DNA of 64,000 nucleotides, taken from Bacillus tianshenii (lineage in GTDB: Bacteria; Bacillota; Bacilli; Bacillales; Bacillaceae_N). Location: positions 3,662,001 to 3,726,000 of the forward strand of contig CP129018.1 in NCBI GenBank assembly GCA_020524525.2, read 5' to 3'. Shown here piece by piece: positions 16,508 through 25,386 of this stretch. The stretch's first letter is position 1; each line of letters starts with the position of its first letter. The notes beneath the pieces were generated by a model, which had not been told where the DNA came from, did not search any database, and was given only the letters and a program-made list of their open reading frames with translations. Made by a program: the position numbers and the translations under genes.

Positions 16508-18250
16508 TTATGCTTTTACGTCGATATGTTTGAACTGATTCACATTAAATAAGCCTAAGTCTGTTAATTTTAGAGCTGGTATGACAGGCAATGTTAAGAA
16601 TGAGAGGGTTAGAAATGGGTTGAATTCACCTTTGTAGCCGAGTTGAGCTAATGCTTGCTTGATCTCGCCGAGCCCTTTGTTTACAGTTTGATAATCATTG
16701 ATAGACATTAAGCCTGACAGCTGAAGTGAAAGCGATGCGGTTACTTTTCCATTATGGATGATGACCAATCCGCCGTTCATTTCTTGTAGTGTGTTGATAG
16801 CAGTCAGAATGTCTTCATCATTTGTTCCGGTTGCGACGATATTATGGGAATCATGGGCGATTGTGGTAGCAATTGCTCCTTCAGTTAAGCCGAATCCTTT
16901 TACAATCCCTAAGCCAATATTGCCTGTTAGCTTGTGACGCTCTACGACAACTAATTTTAGTTGGTCCTTCTCGATGGAAGGCACAAAATACCCGTCTTCG
17001 ACTGCAGTTGTTTCGGTAAGGTGCTTCGTTACAATGTTGTTCGGGATTATTTCGATTATGTTTGCTTCTTGTGATGGACCAATCTCGATTTGCAGGTCAT
17101 TTGCGTTTATTTCGGGTACATGAACCGTTGATATGAGCTTTGTTTCCGGTTGTTTTCGCTCATATGCTGGTCCTGCGTATTTGCTATCTTTACCAACAAG
17201 GACTCCTGATTTGTACACTTTATGTATACGGATCGTTTCCAAATCATCTAATAGTAAAAAATCTGCGTCATAGCCAGGAGCAATGGCGCCTTTGTTATGT
17301 AAGCTGTAGCATTCTGCTGTGTTCAGTGAGGCCATTTGGATCGCTAACAAGGGGTGAATGCCCTCCTGTATGGCTAACCGTACATTATGGTCAACACTGC
17401 CTTCTTCAATTAAATCATCAAGGTGCTTATCATCTGTGCAAAATACGAAGCGGCGCGAATTTTTCGTATTGACGGCAGGTAGGAGGGATTTCAAATCTTT
17501 TGCAACAGAACCCTCTCGAATCATCACGTACATACCACGTCTTAAGCGGTCAAGTGCTTCCTCAACGGATGTACATTCATGGTCAGTACGAACGCCTGCA
17601 GTTCGGTAAATATTTACAGCATTTGCATCTAGTCCAGCAAGGTGACCATCGATATGGTCGCGGTGTTTGTTCGTTAGAACTAACTTATCAATCATGGATT
17701 CTTCTGCATGCTGCACAGATGGGTAATCCATCACCTCAGCTAAACCAAGTACGCGTTCATGCTTGTAAAGAGGTGCTAAATCATCTGCTTTTAACACTGC
17801 ACCATTGTTTTCGAAAGGAGTAGCTGGTACACAAGATGGGAGCATGTAATATGTATCAAGTGGAATGTTCTCCGAATCATGAAGCATATAGTGAATGCCC
17901 TCTGTTCCTGAAACATTTCCAATCTCGTGAGGGTCGGTAATCACCGTAGTGACGCCGTGAGGCAGAACTACTTTTGCAAATTCACTTGGTGTTACCATGG
18001 ATGATTCAATGTGAACATGTCCATCAATAAAAGAAGGGGAAATATAACGGCCTTGGGCATCGATTATTTCCTTGCCCTCGAATTCGCCAATTCCAACAAT
18101 CATTCCATCAGCAATGGCGACATCACCGTACATGATTTCAAGGTTGAAGATATCGATTATTTTCCCGTTTTTTATCAAAGTATCTGCGGGGATCTGCTTG
18201 TTTGCAACAGCAATTTTTCTCATTAACATCTCTTTTTGTTCGTCCATCAT
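16508..18250 (-). CDS. ade: Adenine deaminase
   Basis: Amidohydrolase of about 580 aa converting adenine to hypoxanthine and ammonia in purine salvage. The N-terminal metal-binding motif is DGHVHIESSMVTP, followed by VITDPHEIGNVSG, both typical of Ade; TDDKHLDDL carries a late metal Asp. The C-terminal adenine-deaminase domain includes GLGIVKGFGLTEGAIATTIAHDSHN. Full length. ATG 18250 is preferred over TTG 18265 because GAGAGG then sits just upstream. The upstream 200 bp show no purine riboswitch that I can recognise. Confidence 0.92.
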   Translation of the reverse strand: MMDEQKEMLMRKIAVANKQIPADTLIKNGKIIDIFNLEIMYGDVAIADGMIVGIGEFEGKEIIDAQGRYISPSFIDGHVHIESSMVTPSEFAKVVLPHGVTTVITDPHEIGNVSGTEGIHYMLHDSENIPLDTYYMLPSCVPATPFENNGAVLKADDLAPLYKHERVLGLAEVMDYPSVQHAEESMIDKLVLTNKHRDHIDGHLAGLDANAVNIYRTAGVRTDHECTSVEEALDRLRRGMYVMIREGSVAKDLKSLLPAVNTKNSRRFVFCTDDKHLDDLIEEGSVDHNVRLAIQEGIHPLLAIQMASLNTAECYSLHNKGAIAPGYDADFLLLDDLETIRIHKVYKSGVLVGKDSKYAGPAYERKQPETKLISTVHVPEINANDLQIEIGPSQEANIIEIIPNNIVTKHLTETTAVEDGYFVPSIEKDQLKLVVVERHKLTGNIGLGIVKGFGLTEGAIATTIAHDSHNIVATGTNDEDILTAINTLQEMNGGLVIIHNGKVTASLSLQLSGLMSINDYQTVNKGLGEIKQALAQLGYKGEFNPFLTLSFLTLPVIPALKLTDLGLFNVNQFKHIDVKA

Positions 18251-18485
18251 GTCATCCTCTCTCAACAGTTCATTATACTTAGCGTTTGACTAAGGAAGAG
18301 TGTATATACTTCAATATAATACGAGTGCACGATTGAAAAATCCTTTATCGAAAATTGTCTAATCCACATTTTAAAGGTGGAAAATTTGTTATGTCAACGA
18401 ATTGTGGACACAGCGCTCTATCCTAATACATACATCACGGATGTTTTCATATAATGATGTGAAAATGTGTAGGGTGGTGACAGGG

Positions 18486-19718
18486 TTGGAAGGTCTATTA
18501 AAGGGAGTATTGCCGCATGCAGCAGAGCTTCTTGTTATAAATCAAAGACCAGTTGTAGTAATCGCGGATTTAGATGGTGATAACCTGTTTGAAGTAACCG
18601 GTGTATACAAATATCGTGGTGAAAATTACCTCATTATTCTGAAGTGGCAGGCTGGTGCTTGGTATGTAGCGGCAAATGCAAAAGGGAAAGGCTACGATAT
18701 TACCGACTTTGTCGTTGCTCCTGTCACAAGGTGCGGGGTGAATGATCTTATTATTGGTTGGCAGGTGGCAGGCATTTGGTCTGTTCTTGAAATCTATCAA
18801 TTCATGCAAAATAGCATTCGCGGCGTTATGCAGAAAGAGCTTTATTTTAGCAAATTAGAAATTGAAGATATGCCTAATAGGTATGGGAAAGATGGAAGAG
18901 CAGAAATTGCTTTATGGGTGCATGATACAGGTGAAGCTTATCGAATTGACCTCTATCGCTGGTGTGGAGACCAATTGGTACCGGCGAAGGATGTCTCTCC
19001 TTATTACTATCAAAGAATCTTGCGTTATTATAGTAGGTTAGTAAAGGAGTATCCAGATTCACCAACTTACTTATATTATTTGGCTAACGCTCAAATGCAA
19101 GTCGGGTTGCTTCAAGAGGCGCTGCTTTCAATCGAGAAAGATTTACAACTTCCTTACCCATATCCATCGAAAGAAGAATTAATTCAGTTGAAAGAATCAC
19201 TAAGCAAATTAAGTGAAAGGCAGCAGGTTGATCTATCGCAGGTTGTGTCGGTACCTTCTGAATCGAAACGAGACGAAGCGCTTGAAGATGCGTTCGCTCG
19301 CGTATTTGAGCTCAAGCGCGGCGTTGATAATGTTCGTTATTACTACAATCGGATTGATTTAAATGATGATGGGGAGGAAGAAGTGTTTGTTTACTTAGTT
19401 GGCCCGTTTGTATGTGGAACAGGTGGGTGCAGTGCAGCAATCTTTGAAACAATCAATGGAGAATATCGCTTATTATCGAGGTTCTCTCTGGTCAGAAGCC
19501 CTATTATTATTGAGGAGAAGAAGTCGAATGGTTATCGAAATATTGTCATGTATGTTTCTGGTGGAGGGATTGAGCCATTTTATGCCGAATTAACATTTGA
19601 TGGAAAGGCATATCCATTAAACCCCTCCATTCAACCAAAGGTGCCACCAGGAACGCTATTAAGAGGAGAAGCAATTATAGCGGACAATCTGGTAACAAAT
19701 CCAGGTATTCAATTTTAG
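18486..19718 (+). CDS. FG-GAP/VCBS-like repeat protein of unknown function
   Basis: Protein of about 410 aa, start uncertain (TTG 18486 follows GGTGGTGA; the open frame extends to 18402). The N-terminal half carries calcium-loop-like DLDGDNLFEVTGVY and similar beta-propeller segments. A TPR-like helical stretch (YPDSPTYLYYLANAQMQVGLLQEALLSIEKD) lies in the middle. The C-terminal part has another DLNDDGEEEVFVYL loop and CGTGGCSAAIF, as in lipoprotein-like FG-GAP domains. No signal peptide is evident with any start. Function unknown; it precedes a PPK2 gene by about 70 bp. Confidence 0.6.
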   Translation: MEGLLKGVLPHAAELLVINQRPVVVIADLDGDNLFEVTGVYKYRGENYLIILKWQAGAWYVAANAKGKGYDITDFVVAPVTRCGVNDLIIGWQVAGIWSVLEIYQFMQNSIRGVMQKELYFSKLEIEDMPNRYGKDGRAEIALWVHDTGEAYRIDLYRWCGDQLVPAKDVSPYYYQRILRYYSRLVKEYPDSPTYLYYLANAQMQVGLLQEALLSIEKDLQLPYPYPSKEELIQLKESLSKLSERQQVDLSQVVSVPSESKRDEALEDAFARVFELKRGVDNVRYYYNRIDLNDDGEEEVFVYLVGPFVCGTGGCSAAIFETINGEYRLLSRFSLVRSPIIIEEKKSNGYRNIVMYVSGGGIEPFYAELTFDGKAYPLNPSIQPKVPPGTLLRGEAIIADNLVTNPGIQF

Positions 19719-19786
19719 ACTTTTCGTTTTAGGTGGGCGAAGAACAGGAACAGTTTATTAATATAAAATTTTTTGAGGAGGATTTC

Positions 19787-20533
19787 ATGGGGAAACGATT
19801 AGACACAGTCGATTTAACGAAAGAAATGGATTCGAAAAAAGAATACAAAAAGCAACTCAAGCATTACCAAGTCGAATTATTGAAACTACAGCAAACATTA
19901 TACTTTCAAAAGATACCGGCTATTTTCGTATTTGAAGGATGGGATGCAGCTGGAAAGGGAGGTGCGATTAAAAGGCTGACACAACGTCTCGACCCACGCG
20001 GCTATAATGTCCATCCTGTCAGTGCCCCGACAACTGAAGAGAAACAGCAGCACTATCTCCAACGCTTCTGGCAGAGGATGCCTTCTTACGGTGAAATTGC
20101 GATGTTTGATCGTTCTTGGTACGGAAGAGTACTCGTTGAGCGCGTCGAGCAGTTTGCTTCGAAAAATCAATGGGAGCGAGCCTACACAGAAATCAATCAA
20201 TTTGAAAAAATCTTAGCAGATGAAGGGTTTATCATCGGGAAGTTCTGGTTCCATGTTAGTCCAGATGAACAGCTTGCAAGGTTTCAAAGCCGAGCAGAAG
20301 ACCCATTAAGACGCTGGAAGCTAACAGACGAAGATTGGCGTAACCGTGAGAAATGGGAGGAGTACGAAGAAGCGGTGGAAGATATGCTTGCTGAAACCGA
20401 TACACCGTACGCACCTTGGACAATTATTGAAGGAAATGATAAAAAGTATGCTCGTGTCAAAACGCTGCGCACAGTCGTCGAAACGATTCAAGACTACCTT
20501 GATAAGCACGGAATTGAAGAAAAGGAGCTTTAA
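19787..20533 (+). CDS. Polyphosphate kinase 2 family protein
   Basis: Soluble nucleotide phosphotransferase of 248 aa. PPK2 enzymes move phosphate between polyphosphate and nucleoside mono- or diphosphates. Walker A is EGWDAAGKGG, Walker B is MFDRSWYGRVLVERV, and the lid region includes DPLRRWKLTDEDW. It is a single-domain form. ATG 19787 is chosen for its GAGGAGG site; an upstream in-frame codon at 19733 lacks support. Whether it favours ADP, AMP or GDP cannot be read here. Confidence 0.85.
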   Translation: MGKRLDTVDLTKEMDSKKEYKKQLKHYQVELLKLQQTLYFQKIPAIFVFEGWDAAGKGGAIKRLTQRLDPRGYNVHPVSAPTTEEKQQHYLQRFWQRMPSYGEIAMFDRSWYGRVLVERVEQFASKNQWERAYTEINQFEKILADEGFIIGKFWFHVSPDEQLARFQSRAEDPLRRWKLTDEDWRNREKWEEYEEAVEDMLAETDTPYAPWTIIEGNDKKYARVKTLRTVVETIQDYLDKHGIEEKEL

Positions 20534-20540
20534 TTGGAAA

Positions 20541-20572
20541 AAGCGAACTAGACTCAACCTAGTTCGCTTTGT
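20541..20572 (+). terminator. Terminator after PPK2 gene
   Basis: AAGCGAACTAG and CTAGTTCGCTT pair perfectly over 11 bp around a short loop. Confidence 0.8.
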
Positions 20573-20906
20573 ATGCTTAACTTGTATAAATTTATATTTT
20601 AAGAATTGCCGCGGTTTATTCCACTCTTTATTTGAAACCTAAACGATGTAAGCCCTACCTCTCATACATCCTTACGGCTCCGAAGCCGCGCCAGTGTGAA
20701 TAAGTCCTTTATTAAAAACAAAAGTAGAACGCCAGTCAAAATTACGTACTAACGTTTACAAGTTAATTTTCTTTGTTAGGTGCAATATATAACATTATCA
20801 TTAATATTTTATGTTGTCAATACAGTTATGTCAATTAGATTGGCATCATAACTTGTCCACCCCATTCATAGAGTAGAAGTAGAAAATCAATATGCGGGGG
20901 ATGGAT
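20573..20906. other. Intergenic stretch without recognisable gene
   Basis: About 330 bp that are AT-rich apart from a short GC-rich patch near 20680-20700. No ORF with a ribosome binding site, RNA family or mobile-element remnant was recognised. Confidence 0.5.
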
Positions 20907-21365
20907 ATGCAATATTATTATGGTCCACAGATGCCATTGCGAATTCTTGATGAAGCTGAATTTTGGAAGCATCAAGAGGAAGAGCACACCGTTGTCATTC
21001 GAGAACTCGTCTCTGGATTAGAACAGAAATATGTAGACGCGTTGAAAGAATGGGAGAAGGAGCTGTCGAAAACTCATCAGCAGGTTGTGCGTTATATTGA
21101 ATCGGTTATTCGCTCAGGCTATTACGTACCCTATCAGCTCTATCAGCAAGTACTCCAGCTTGTTTCGTTTTGTTTAGAGCAAAGCCTGCAGTTTATTAAG
21201 CTATGCCAGCAGATTAAGGATGAAAGTGAAGCTGTCAGCAAAAACCCAACAGCGAAGGTTGTATTAGACCACATTATTCGTGAATCAGAATATTTTGTTG
21301 GGATCGCGCAAGCCCTTCTCTATGGTCAACAACCGAAAATGCACGACCAAACCCGAGGTGAATAG
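20907..21365 (+). CDS. DUF2935-like helical protein
   Basis: Protein of 152 aa, almost entirely helical. It begins AEFWKHQEEEHTVVIRELV, the hallmark of the DUF2935 helical bundle, with His and Glu residues spaced as possible metal ligands. Two-domain relatives are longer; this looks like one domain. ATG 20907 is chosen because GGGGG lies six bases upstream; two earlier ATGs are too close to it. The function is unknown. The terminator hairpin overlaps its last codons. Confidence 0.6.
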   Translation: MQYYYGPQMPLRILDEAEFWKHQEEEHTVVIRELVSGLEQKYVDALKEWEKELSKTHQQVVRYIESVIRSGYYVPYQLYQQVLQLVSFCLEQSLQFIKLCQQIKDESEAVSKNPTAKVVLDHIIRESEYFVGIAQALLYGQQPKMHDQTRGE

Positions 21366-21377
21366 CCTCGGGTTTTT
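21350..21377 (+). terminator. Terminator overlapping the stop of the DUF2935-like gene
   Basis: AACCCGAGGT pairs with GCCTCGGGTT and is followed by TTTTT. The 5' arm lies inside the coding region. Confidence 0.8.
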
Positions 21378-21389
21378 CACTGTTTTGAT

Positions 21390-21418
21390 GGTCCTAGCTT
21401 AACTAAGACTTAGGTCCA
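21390..21418 (+). promoter_or_regulatory. Imperfect inverted repeat upstream of liaIH, possible LiaR operator
   Basis: GGTCCTA (21390-21396) and TAGGTCC (21411-21417) form a 7-nt imperfect inverted repeat (6 of 7 pair), enclosing CTTAACTAAG. It lies about 80 bp before liaI, a sensible place for an activator site. The assignment to LiaR is inferred from position. Confidence 0.4.
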
Positions 21419-21497
21419 ATTAAAAGATTAAACTCAAGCTCGTTATGGGAACTTCCAAATCTCGATAAGATAAAAGCAAGAAAGGAGGAACAACCAT

Positions 21498-21842
21498 ATG
21501 AAAAAGCTCGGGTTGTTGGTAGTGGGAGGTATCGCCGCTTTCACATTGATTGCAAATCTGGACTCACTTGTCGGCTTAGCAATCAGCTTAGTGATTATGT
21601 ATTACGCGTTAAAAGGCTTCTTGAAAGCAGAATCATTATTCAAGAAGGTGCTATGGGCAGTGTTCGGGTTAATTGCGTTAGCAGTATCCGCAGCAAATGT
21701 ACCTGCAATTATCGGTATCGTAGCTGCATACGTTCTCTACCTTGTCGTGAAGAAGTGGAAGACCAAGAAGGAAGTTGTCGTAGAAGAAGACCCATTTATT
21801 AACTTTGAAAAGCAATGGGCAGAACTTAATAAAAATTACTAA
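21498..21842 (+). CDS. liaI: LiaI-like membrane protein
   Basis: Small membrane protein of 114 aa with three to four hydrophobic segments and a charged C-terminal tail (WKTKKEVVVEEDPFINFEKQW). It directly precedes a PspA/LiaH gene, as in lia modules, where LiaI anchors LiaH at the membrane under envelope stress. ATG follows AAAGGAGGAACAACC. Identification rests on topology and context; the tail resembles other Bacillaceae LiaI-type proteins. Confidence 0.7.
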   Translation: MKKLGLLVVGGIAAFTLIANLDSLVGLAISLVIMYYALKGFLKAESLFKKVLWAVFGLIALAVSAANVPAIIGIVAAYVLYLVVKKWKTKKEVVVEEDPFINFEKQWAELNKNY

Positions 21843-21857
21843 GGGGAGGACCAAAGC

Positions 21858-22502
21858 ATGGGTTTAATCACACGTATTAAAAATACAATTTCAGCTGACT
21901 TATATGAACTGTTAGAACAAAAGGAACAGAAAAATCCGATTGGGATGCTCAATCAACATTTACGCCAATGTGAGCAAGAGGTAGAGAAGGTTCGCAAGCT
22001 AGTTGAACGTCAGTATACGTTAAAACAGGAGTTTGCACGTGAATGGAGTTTTGCAGAGCAGCTTGCAGCAAAAAGAAAGAGCCAAGTAGAAATTGCTTCA
22101 AAAGCTGGTGAAGAACAATTACAGCAATTTGCGATGCAAGAACAGCTTCAATATGAAGAACGTGCTGTACGTTTGAAGGAAGCTCTTCTTCAAGCAGAAC
22201 ATCATCTAAGCGAACTTGAACAGAAGTATGAAGAGATGAAGCATAAGTTAAAGGATATGCACATCCGTCGCATGGAGCTGATGGGAAGAGAAAATATCGC
22301 ACGTGCTCACTACCGGATGAATAAGGTAACTGATTCTGGAAAGTACGCGAATGAAGCCTTCTCGAACTTCGGTGAAATGGAGCAATACATTGAGCGGCTG
22401 GAGCAAAAGGTGAATGCCGATTATAATCACAGCACAATTGATACCCGTATTGCCCAGCTGGAAAAAGAATTGAAAAAAGATGATTCAAGCACAGTTTTAT
22501 AA
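21858..22502 (+). CDS. liaH: PspA/IM30 family protein LiaH
   Basis: Cytoplasmic coiled-coil protein of 214 aa, normal for PspA/LiaH. It begins MGLITRIKNTISADLYELLEQ, the amphipathic membrane-sensing helix, and continues as long heptad-rich helices to the end (LEQKYEEMKHKLKDMHIRRMELMGRENIARA is a typical family segment). It should oligomerise and coat damaged membrane. It lies 16 bp after liaI and is followed by a terminator, so liaIH is a unit that can be induced strongly apart from liaFSR. Confidence 0.9.
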   Translation: MGLITRIKNTISADLYELLEQKEQKNPIGMLNQHLRQCEQEVEKVRKLVERQYTLKQEFAREWSFAEQLAAKRKSQVEIASKAGEEQLQQFAMQEQLQYEERAVRLKEALLQAEHHLSELEQKYEEMKHKLKDMHIRRMELMGRENIARAHYRMNKVTDSGKYANEAFSNFGEMEQYIERLEQKVNADYNHSTIDTRIAQLEKELKKDDSSTVL

Positions 22503-22519
22503 GCAAAACGTGGTATTCT

Positions 22520-22548
22520 AAAAAGGCGTAGGACTCTGCGCCTTTTTG
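22520..22548 (+). terminator. Terminator between liaH and liaF
   Basis: AAAGGCG(T)AG pairs with CTGCGCCTTT and is followed by T residues. It would limit read-through from the inducible liaIH transcript into liaFSR. Confidence 0.75.
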
Positions 22549-22579
22549 TACTTTGAGATAGTAAAGGAGGGTAAGCCCG

Positions 22580-23308
22580 ATGCTACGTCAGAAGAAAACA
22601 GATTATATGAGCGGCACGCTTCTTATTGGCATATTTATTTTGTTAGTTGAAGTGACATTTTTCAATCGTGGGCTTATCGTTTCGTTGCTTCTTTCGTTAT
22701 TGCTTATTTATTTCGGACGTAAGAAATTACATCGTTTATTTGGAAAGGTTTTATTCTGGGTGGGAGTCATTAGCTTATTCTTTACGGTTATTAATATGAT
22801 GACACTCAAGTTTTTACTACTTGCCATTATTCTTTATTTTATATTGAAATATTTTCAGTCAAAAAAAGAGCCTCATTATTTATCTCCAGATATTCGGGAA
22901 TCTTCACGTGTTGAACCAGCAGTTATAAAGCGAAAACCGCTTTTCGAAAATAATTTGTTTGGGCAAAACAGAACGATGGAAGAAGTCTATGAATGGAACG
23001 ATGTGAACATCCAAACAGGTGTAGGAGATACAGTTATTGACTTAAGCTATACAGTGTTGCCTAAAGGTGAAGCGGTGATTGCTATTCGGAATGTCGTTGG
23101 CAATGTACGTATTCTTGTCCCGTATGAAGTGGAATTAAGTGTTCATCATTCTGTAGTGGCAGGAGCGACGACTATATTAGAGCATGAAGAATCAAAGGTT
23201 TTCAACCAAACCATTTCCTTTCAGACAGCTGACTATGATGAAGCCACACAAAAATTAAAAATTATAACGTCAATGCTTGTTGGTGATCTTGAGGTGAACA
23301 GAGTATGA
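22580..23308 (+). CDS. liaF: LiaF, envelope stress inhibitor of LiaS
   Basis: Protein of 242 aa. The first ~90 residues contain four closely spaced hydrophobic helices. The C-terminal half is the conserved cell-wall-active-antibiotic-response domain (VNIQTGVGDTVIDLSYTVLPKGEAVIAIRN, then GNVRILVPYEVELSVHHSV). In Firmicutes LiaF keeps LiaRS off in the absence of stress. Start is preceded by AAAGGAGGG. It overlaps liaS by four bases. Confidence 0.9.
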   Translation: MLRQKKTDYMSGTLLIGIFILLVEVTFFNRGLIVSLLLSLLLIYFGRKKLHRLFGKVLFWVGVISLFFTVINMMTLKFLLLAIILYFILKYFQSKKEPHYLSPDIRESSRVEPAVIKRKPLFENNLFGQNRTMEEVYEWNDVNIQTGVGDTVIDLSYTVLPKGEAVIAIRNVVGNVRILVPYEVELSVHHSVVAGATTILEHEESKVFNQTISFQTADYDEATQKLKIITSMLVGDLEVNRV

Positions 23309-24348
23309 AGATCATTCAGCGACAAATTATGACAGGCATTGTTTTTTCAGTCCTTTTCTTTCTATTATTTATGATTGTATTCTTTATAGCCTTCCCAATT
23401 CCTGATTGGACATTATTATGGGAAAGGGAACTATTGGATGTACCGTTCGCCGTGCTTGCACTAAGCCTAAGTGGTGTTACAGGCATCGGGTTCGGGCTTG
23501 TTTCGGGAACTTATTGGCGTAAGCAACTAGAGCTGATTTCTTCAGCACTCCAGCAGTTAGAGCAAGGAAGAAATCTGTACACAGAAGAAATATCTCAATC
23601 ACCGGACTTGAGTGATATTTGGAAACGAATGACGAAGATTCAACAACAAATGACAAAGCAGACAAAGCTTTCGCAAAAGCTTGCAAATGAAAAAGCGGAA
23701 GAGCAAGAGAGGCAGTTACAACAAGTTGTCTCACAAGAACGAAATCGGTTAGCCCGCGAGCTGCACGACTCTGTAAGTCAACAACTATTCGCAGCTTCAA
23801 TGATGATGTCAGCCATCAATGAATCAGAACCCGTATCAGATGCACAAGGAAAGCAATTAAAAATGGTCGAGAATATGATTCACCAATCACAGCTTGAAAT
23901 GCGTGCATTGCTTCTGCACCTACGGCCAGTGGCATTAAAGGGGAAATCCCTGCAAGAAGGAATACAAGAAATTCTAGTAGAGCTTTCACAAAAAGTCCCG
24001 CTTGATATCGAATGGAAAATAGAGCCGATCCCGCTCGATAAAGGAGTGGAGGACCATCTATTTCGAATCCTGCAAGAATCGGTTTCAAATACATTACGCC
24101 ACGCCCAAGCAGCCAGTCTCAAGGTGCTTTTAATTGAGCGGGATGAGGTTATTATTATGAGAATTGTAGATGACGGTATTGGCTTTGATGTAGAAGAGGC
24201 AAAAGCAGGCTCATACGGCTTGCAAAATATGCAAGAACGCGCAATTGAAATTGGCGGCTCATTGAAAATCGTAAGCTTGAAGAATAAGGGAACTCGCTTA
24301 GAAGTAAAAGTCCCGATATTGTCACGAGAGGGGGATGAGAATGATTAA
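23305..24348 (+). CDS. liaS: Sensor histidine kinase LiaS
   Basis: Intramembrane-sensing kinase of 347 aa. Two membrane helices near residues 10-30 and 45-65 enclose a very short outer loop, then comes a HAMP-like linker. The HisKA_3 box is [13 protein letters not shown], with His154 as the phosphate-accepting residue. The ATP-binding domain has the N box [12 protein letters not shown] and the G boxes DDGIGFD and [12 protein letters not shown]. It responds to cell-wall antibiotics in relatives. It overlaps liaF and liaR. Confidence 0.92.
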   Translation: MKIIQRQIMTGIVFSVLFFLLFMIVFFIAFPIPDWTLLWERELLDVPFAVLALSLSGVTGIGFGLVSGTYWRKQLELISSALQQLEQGRNLYTEEISQSPDLSDIWKRMTKIQQQMTKQTKLSQKLANEKAEEQERQLQQVVSQERNRLARELHDSVSQQLFAASMMMSAINESEPVSDAQGKQLKMVENMIHQSQLEMRALLLHLRPVALKGKSLQEGIQEILVELSQKVPLDIEWKIEPIPLDKGVEDHLFRILQESVSNTLRHAQAASLKVLLIERDEVIIMRIVDDGIGFDVEEAKAGSYGLQNMQERAIEIGGSLKIVSLKNKGTRLEVKVPILSREGDEND

Positions 24349-24973
24349 GGTATTGTTTGTCGATGATCATGAAATGGTACGGATTGGTGTCTCCTCTTAT
24401 TTATCTGCTCAACCTGATATTGATGTTATTGGCGAAGCAGATGATGGCGCAAAAGCAGTACAGCTTGCTTTAGAGCTGCGGCCAGATATCATTTTGATGG
24501 ATCTTGTGATGAAGGAAATGGATGGGATTGAGGCGACAGAGCAAATTATAAGTCAATGGCCTGAAGCAAAAATTATTATTGTGACAAGCTTCGTAGACGA
24601 TGAGAAAGTCTATCCAGCGCTTGAGGCTGGAGCAACAAGTTATATGCTAAAAACATCAAAAGCAAGCGAAATTGCAAATGCAATCCGTGATACATATGAG
24701 GGACAATCTGTGCTCGAACCAGAAGTGACGGGGAAAATGATGATGAAAATGCGGAGCAAGAGAAATCAGCCGCTGCATGAACAGCTGACAAACAGAGAAA
24801 TGGAAGTCCTGCTGCTCATGGCAGACGGCAAAGCAAACCAAGACATTGCAGATGAGCTGTTCATTTCATTGAAAACAGTGAAAGCACATGTAAGCAATAT
24901 CTTAAGTAAGCTGGAAGTGCAAGATCGTACCCAGGCTGTCATCTATGCATTTAAGCACTCATTAGTTGAATAA
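24341..24973 (+). CDS. liaR: Response regulator LiaR
   Basis: NarL/LuxR-type regulator of 210 aa. The receiver domain has the acidic pair in FVDDHEMVR and phospho-acceptor Asp54 in [12 protein letters not shown]; Lys in MLKTSKASE completes the site. The LuxR helix-turn-helix is at [42 protein letters not shown] 24341 is chosen over 24335 because GAGGGGG is then seven bases upstream. It ends the liaFSR unit; target is presumably the liaI promoter. Confidence 0.93.
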   Translation: MIKVLFVDDHEMVRIGVSSYLSAQPDIDVIGEADDGAKAVQLALELRPDIILMDLVMKEMDGIEATEQIISQWPEAKIIIVTSFVDDEKVYPALEAGATSYMLKTSKASEIANAIRDTYEGQSVLEPEVTGKMMMKMRSKRNQPLHEQLTNREMEVLLLMADGKANQDIADELFISLKTVKAHVSNILSKLEVQDRTQAVIYAFKHSLVE

Positions 24974-24988
24974 CTGCACAGAGAAAAA

Positions 24989-25015
24989 AAGGGCGTCCCA
25001 CACGGTGAGCGCCCT
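24989..25015. terminator. Bidirectional terminator after liaR
   Basis: AAGGGCG and CGCCCTT arms around a loop, with an A run on one side that is a T run for the minus-strand gene. Confidence 0.8.
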
Positions 25016-25230
25016 TATTCATTATCTCGATATTTCTTTTCGCTTGAAGAGCTGTCTTTTGTTTTATCCTTTTCTTTTTCCTCTTTCATCTCCTGATTTA
25101 AGTCTTCTAATGGGATTGAATCTACGGTTTGTTCATCTTTAAAACGGTCATATTGGCTTTTCTTTTCAGAGGAATACTGTTCAGGGCGTTCCATGTCTTT
25201 TTGAGGTTTTCGTTCATTTTTATCTGCCAT
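25015..25230 (-). CDS. Small, very hydrophilic protein of unknown function
   Basis: Protein of 71 aa, rich in Lys, Glu, Asp and Ser with almost no hydrophobic residues; it is probably disordered. ATG is preceded by AGGGGTGAAATA, a good site, and a terminator follows, so it is likely expressed. Small charged proteins of this kind are common in Bacillus spores and stress regulons, but I recognise no family. Confidence 0.55.
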   Translation of the reverse strand: MADKNERKPQKDMERPEQYSSEKKSQYDRFKDEQTVDSIPLEDLNQEMKEEKEKDKTKDSSSSEKKYRDNE

Positions 25231-25386
25231 TATTTCACCCCTAACGTTTTTTTATGTTGTACCTTTTTCTGGCTATTGTTAAACGTTTTGATGGTTCAAA
25301 ATAATAGGATGAAAATTTAGAATTTTACAACAATAATGGTTTATTATAGAATATAAGTTATTCACTATATAAAAGGGGGCTTCTGT

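Noticed and set aside
18266-18485. Purine riboswitch before adenine deaminase
   Set aside because: No conserved purine-aptamer core is visible on the minus strand in this region.
20573-20906. GC-rich patch as an IS remnant or small RNA
   Set aside because: No inverted repeats, transposase fragment or recognisable RNA fold was found.
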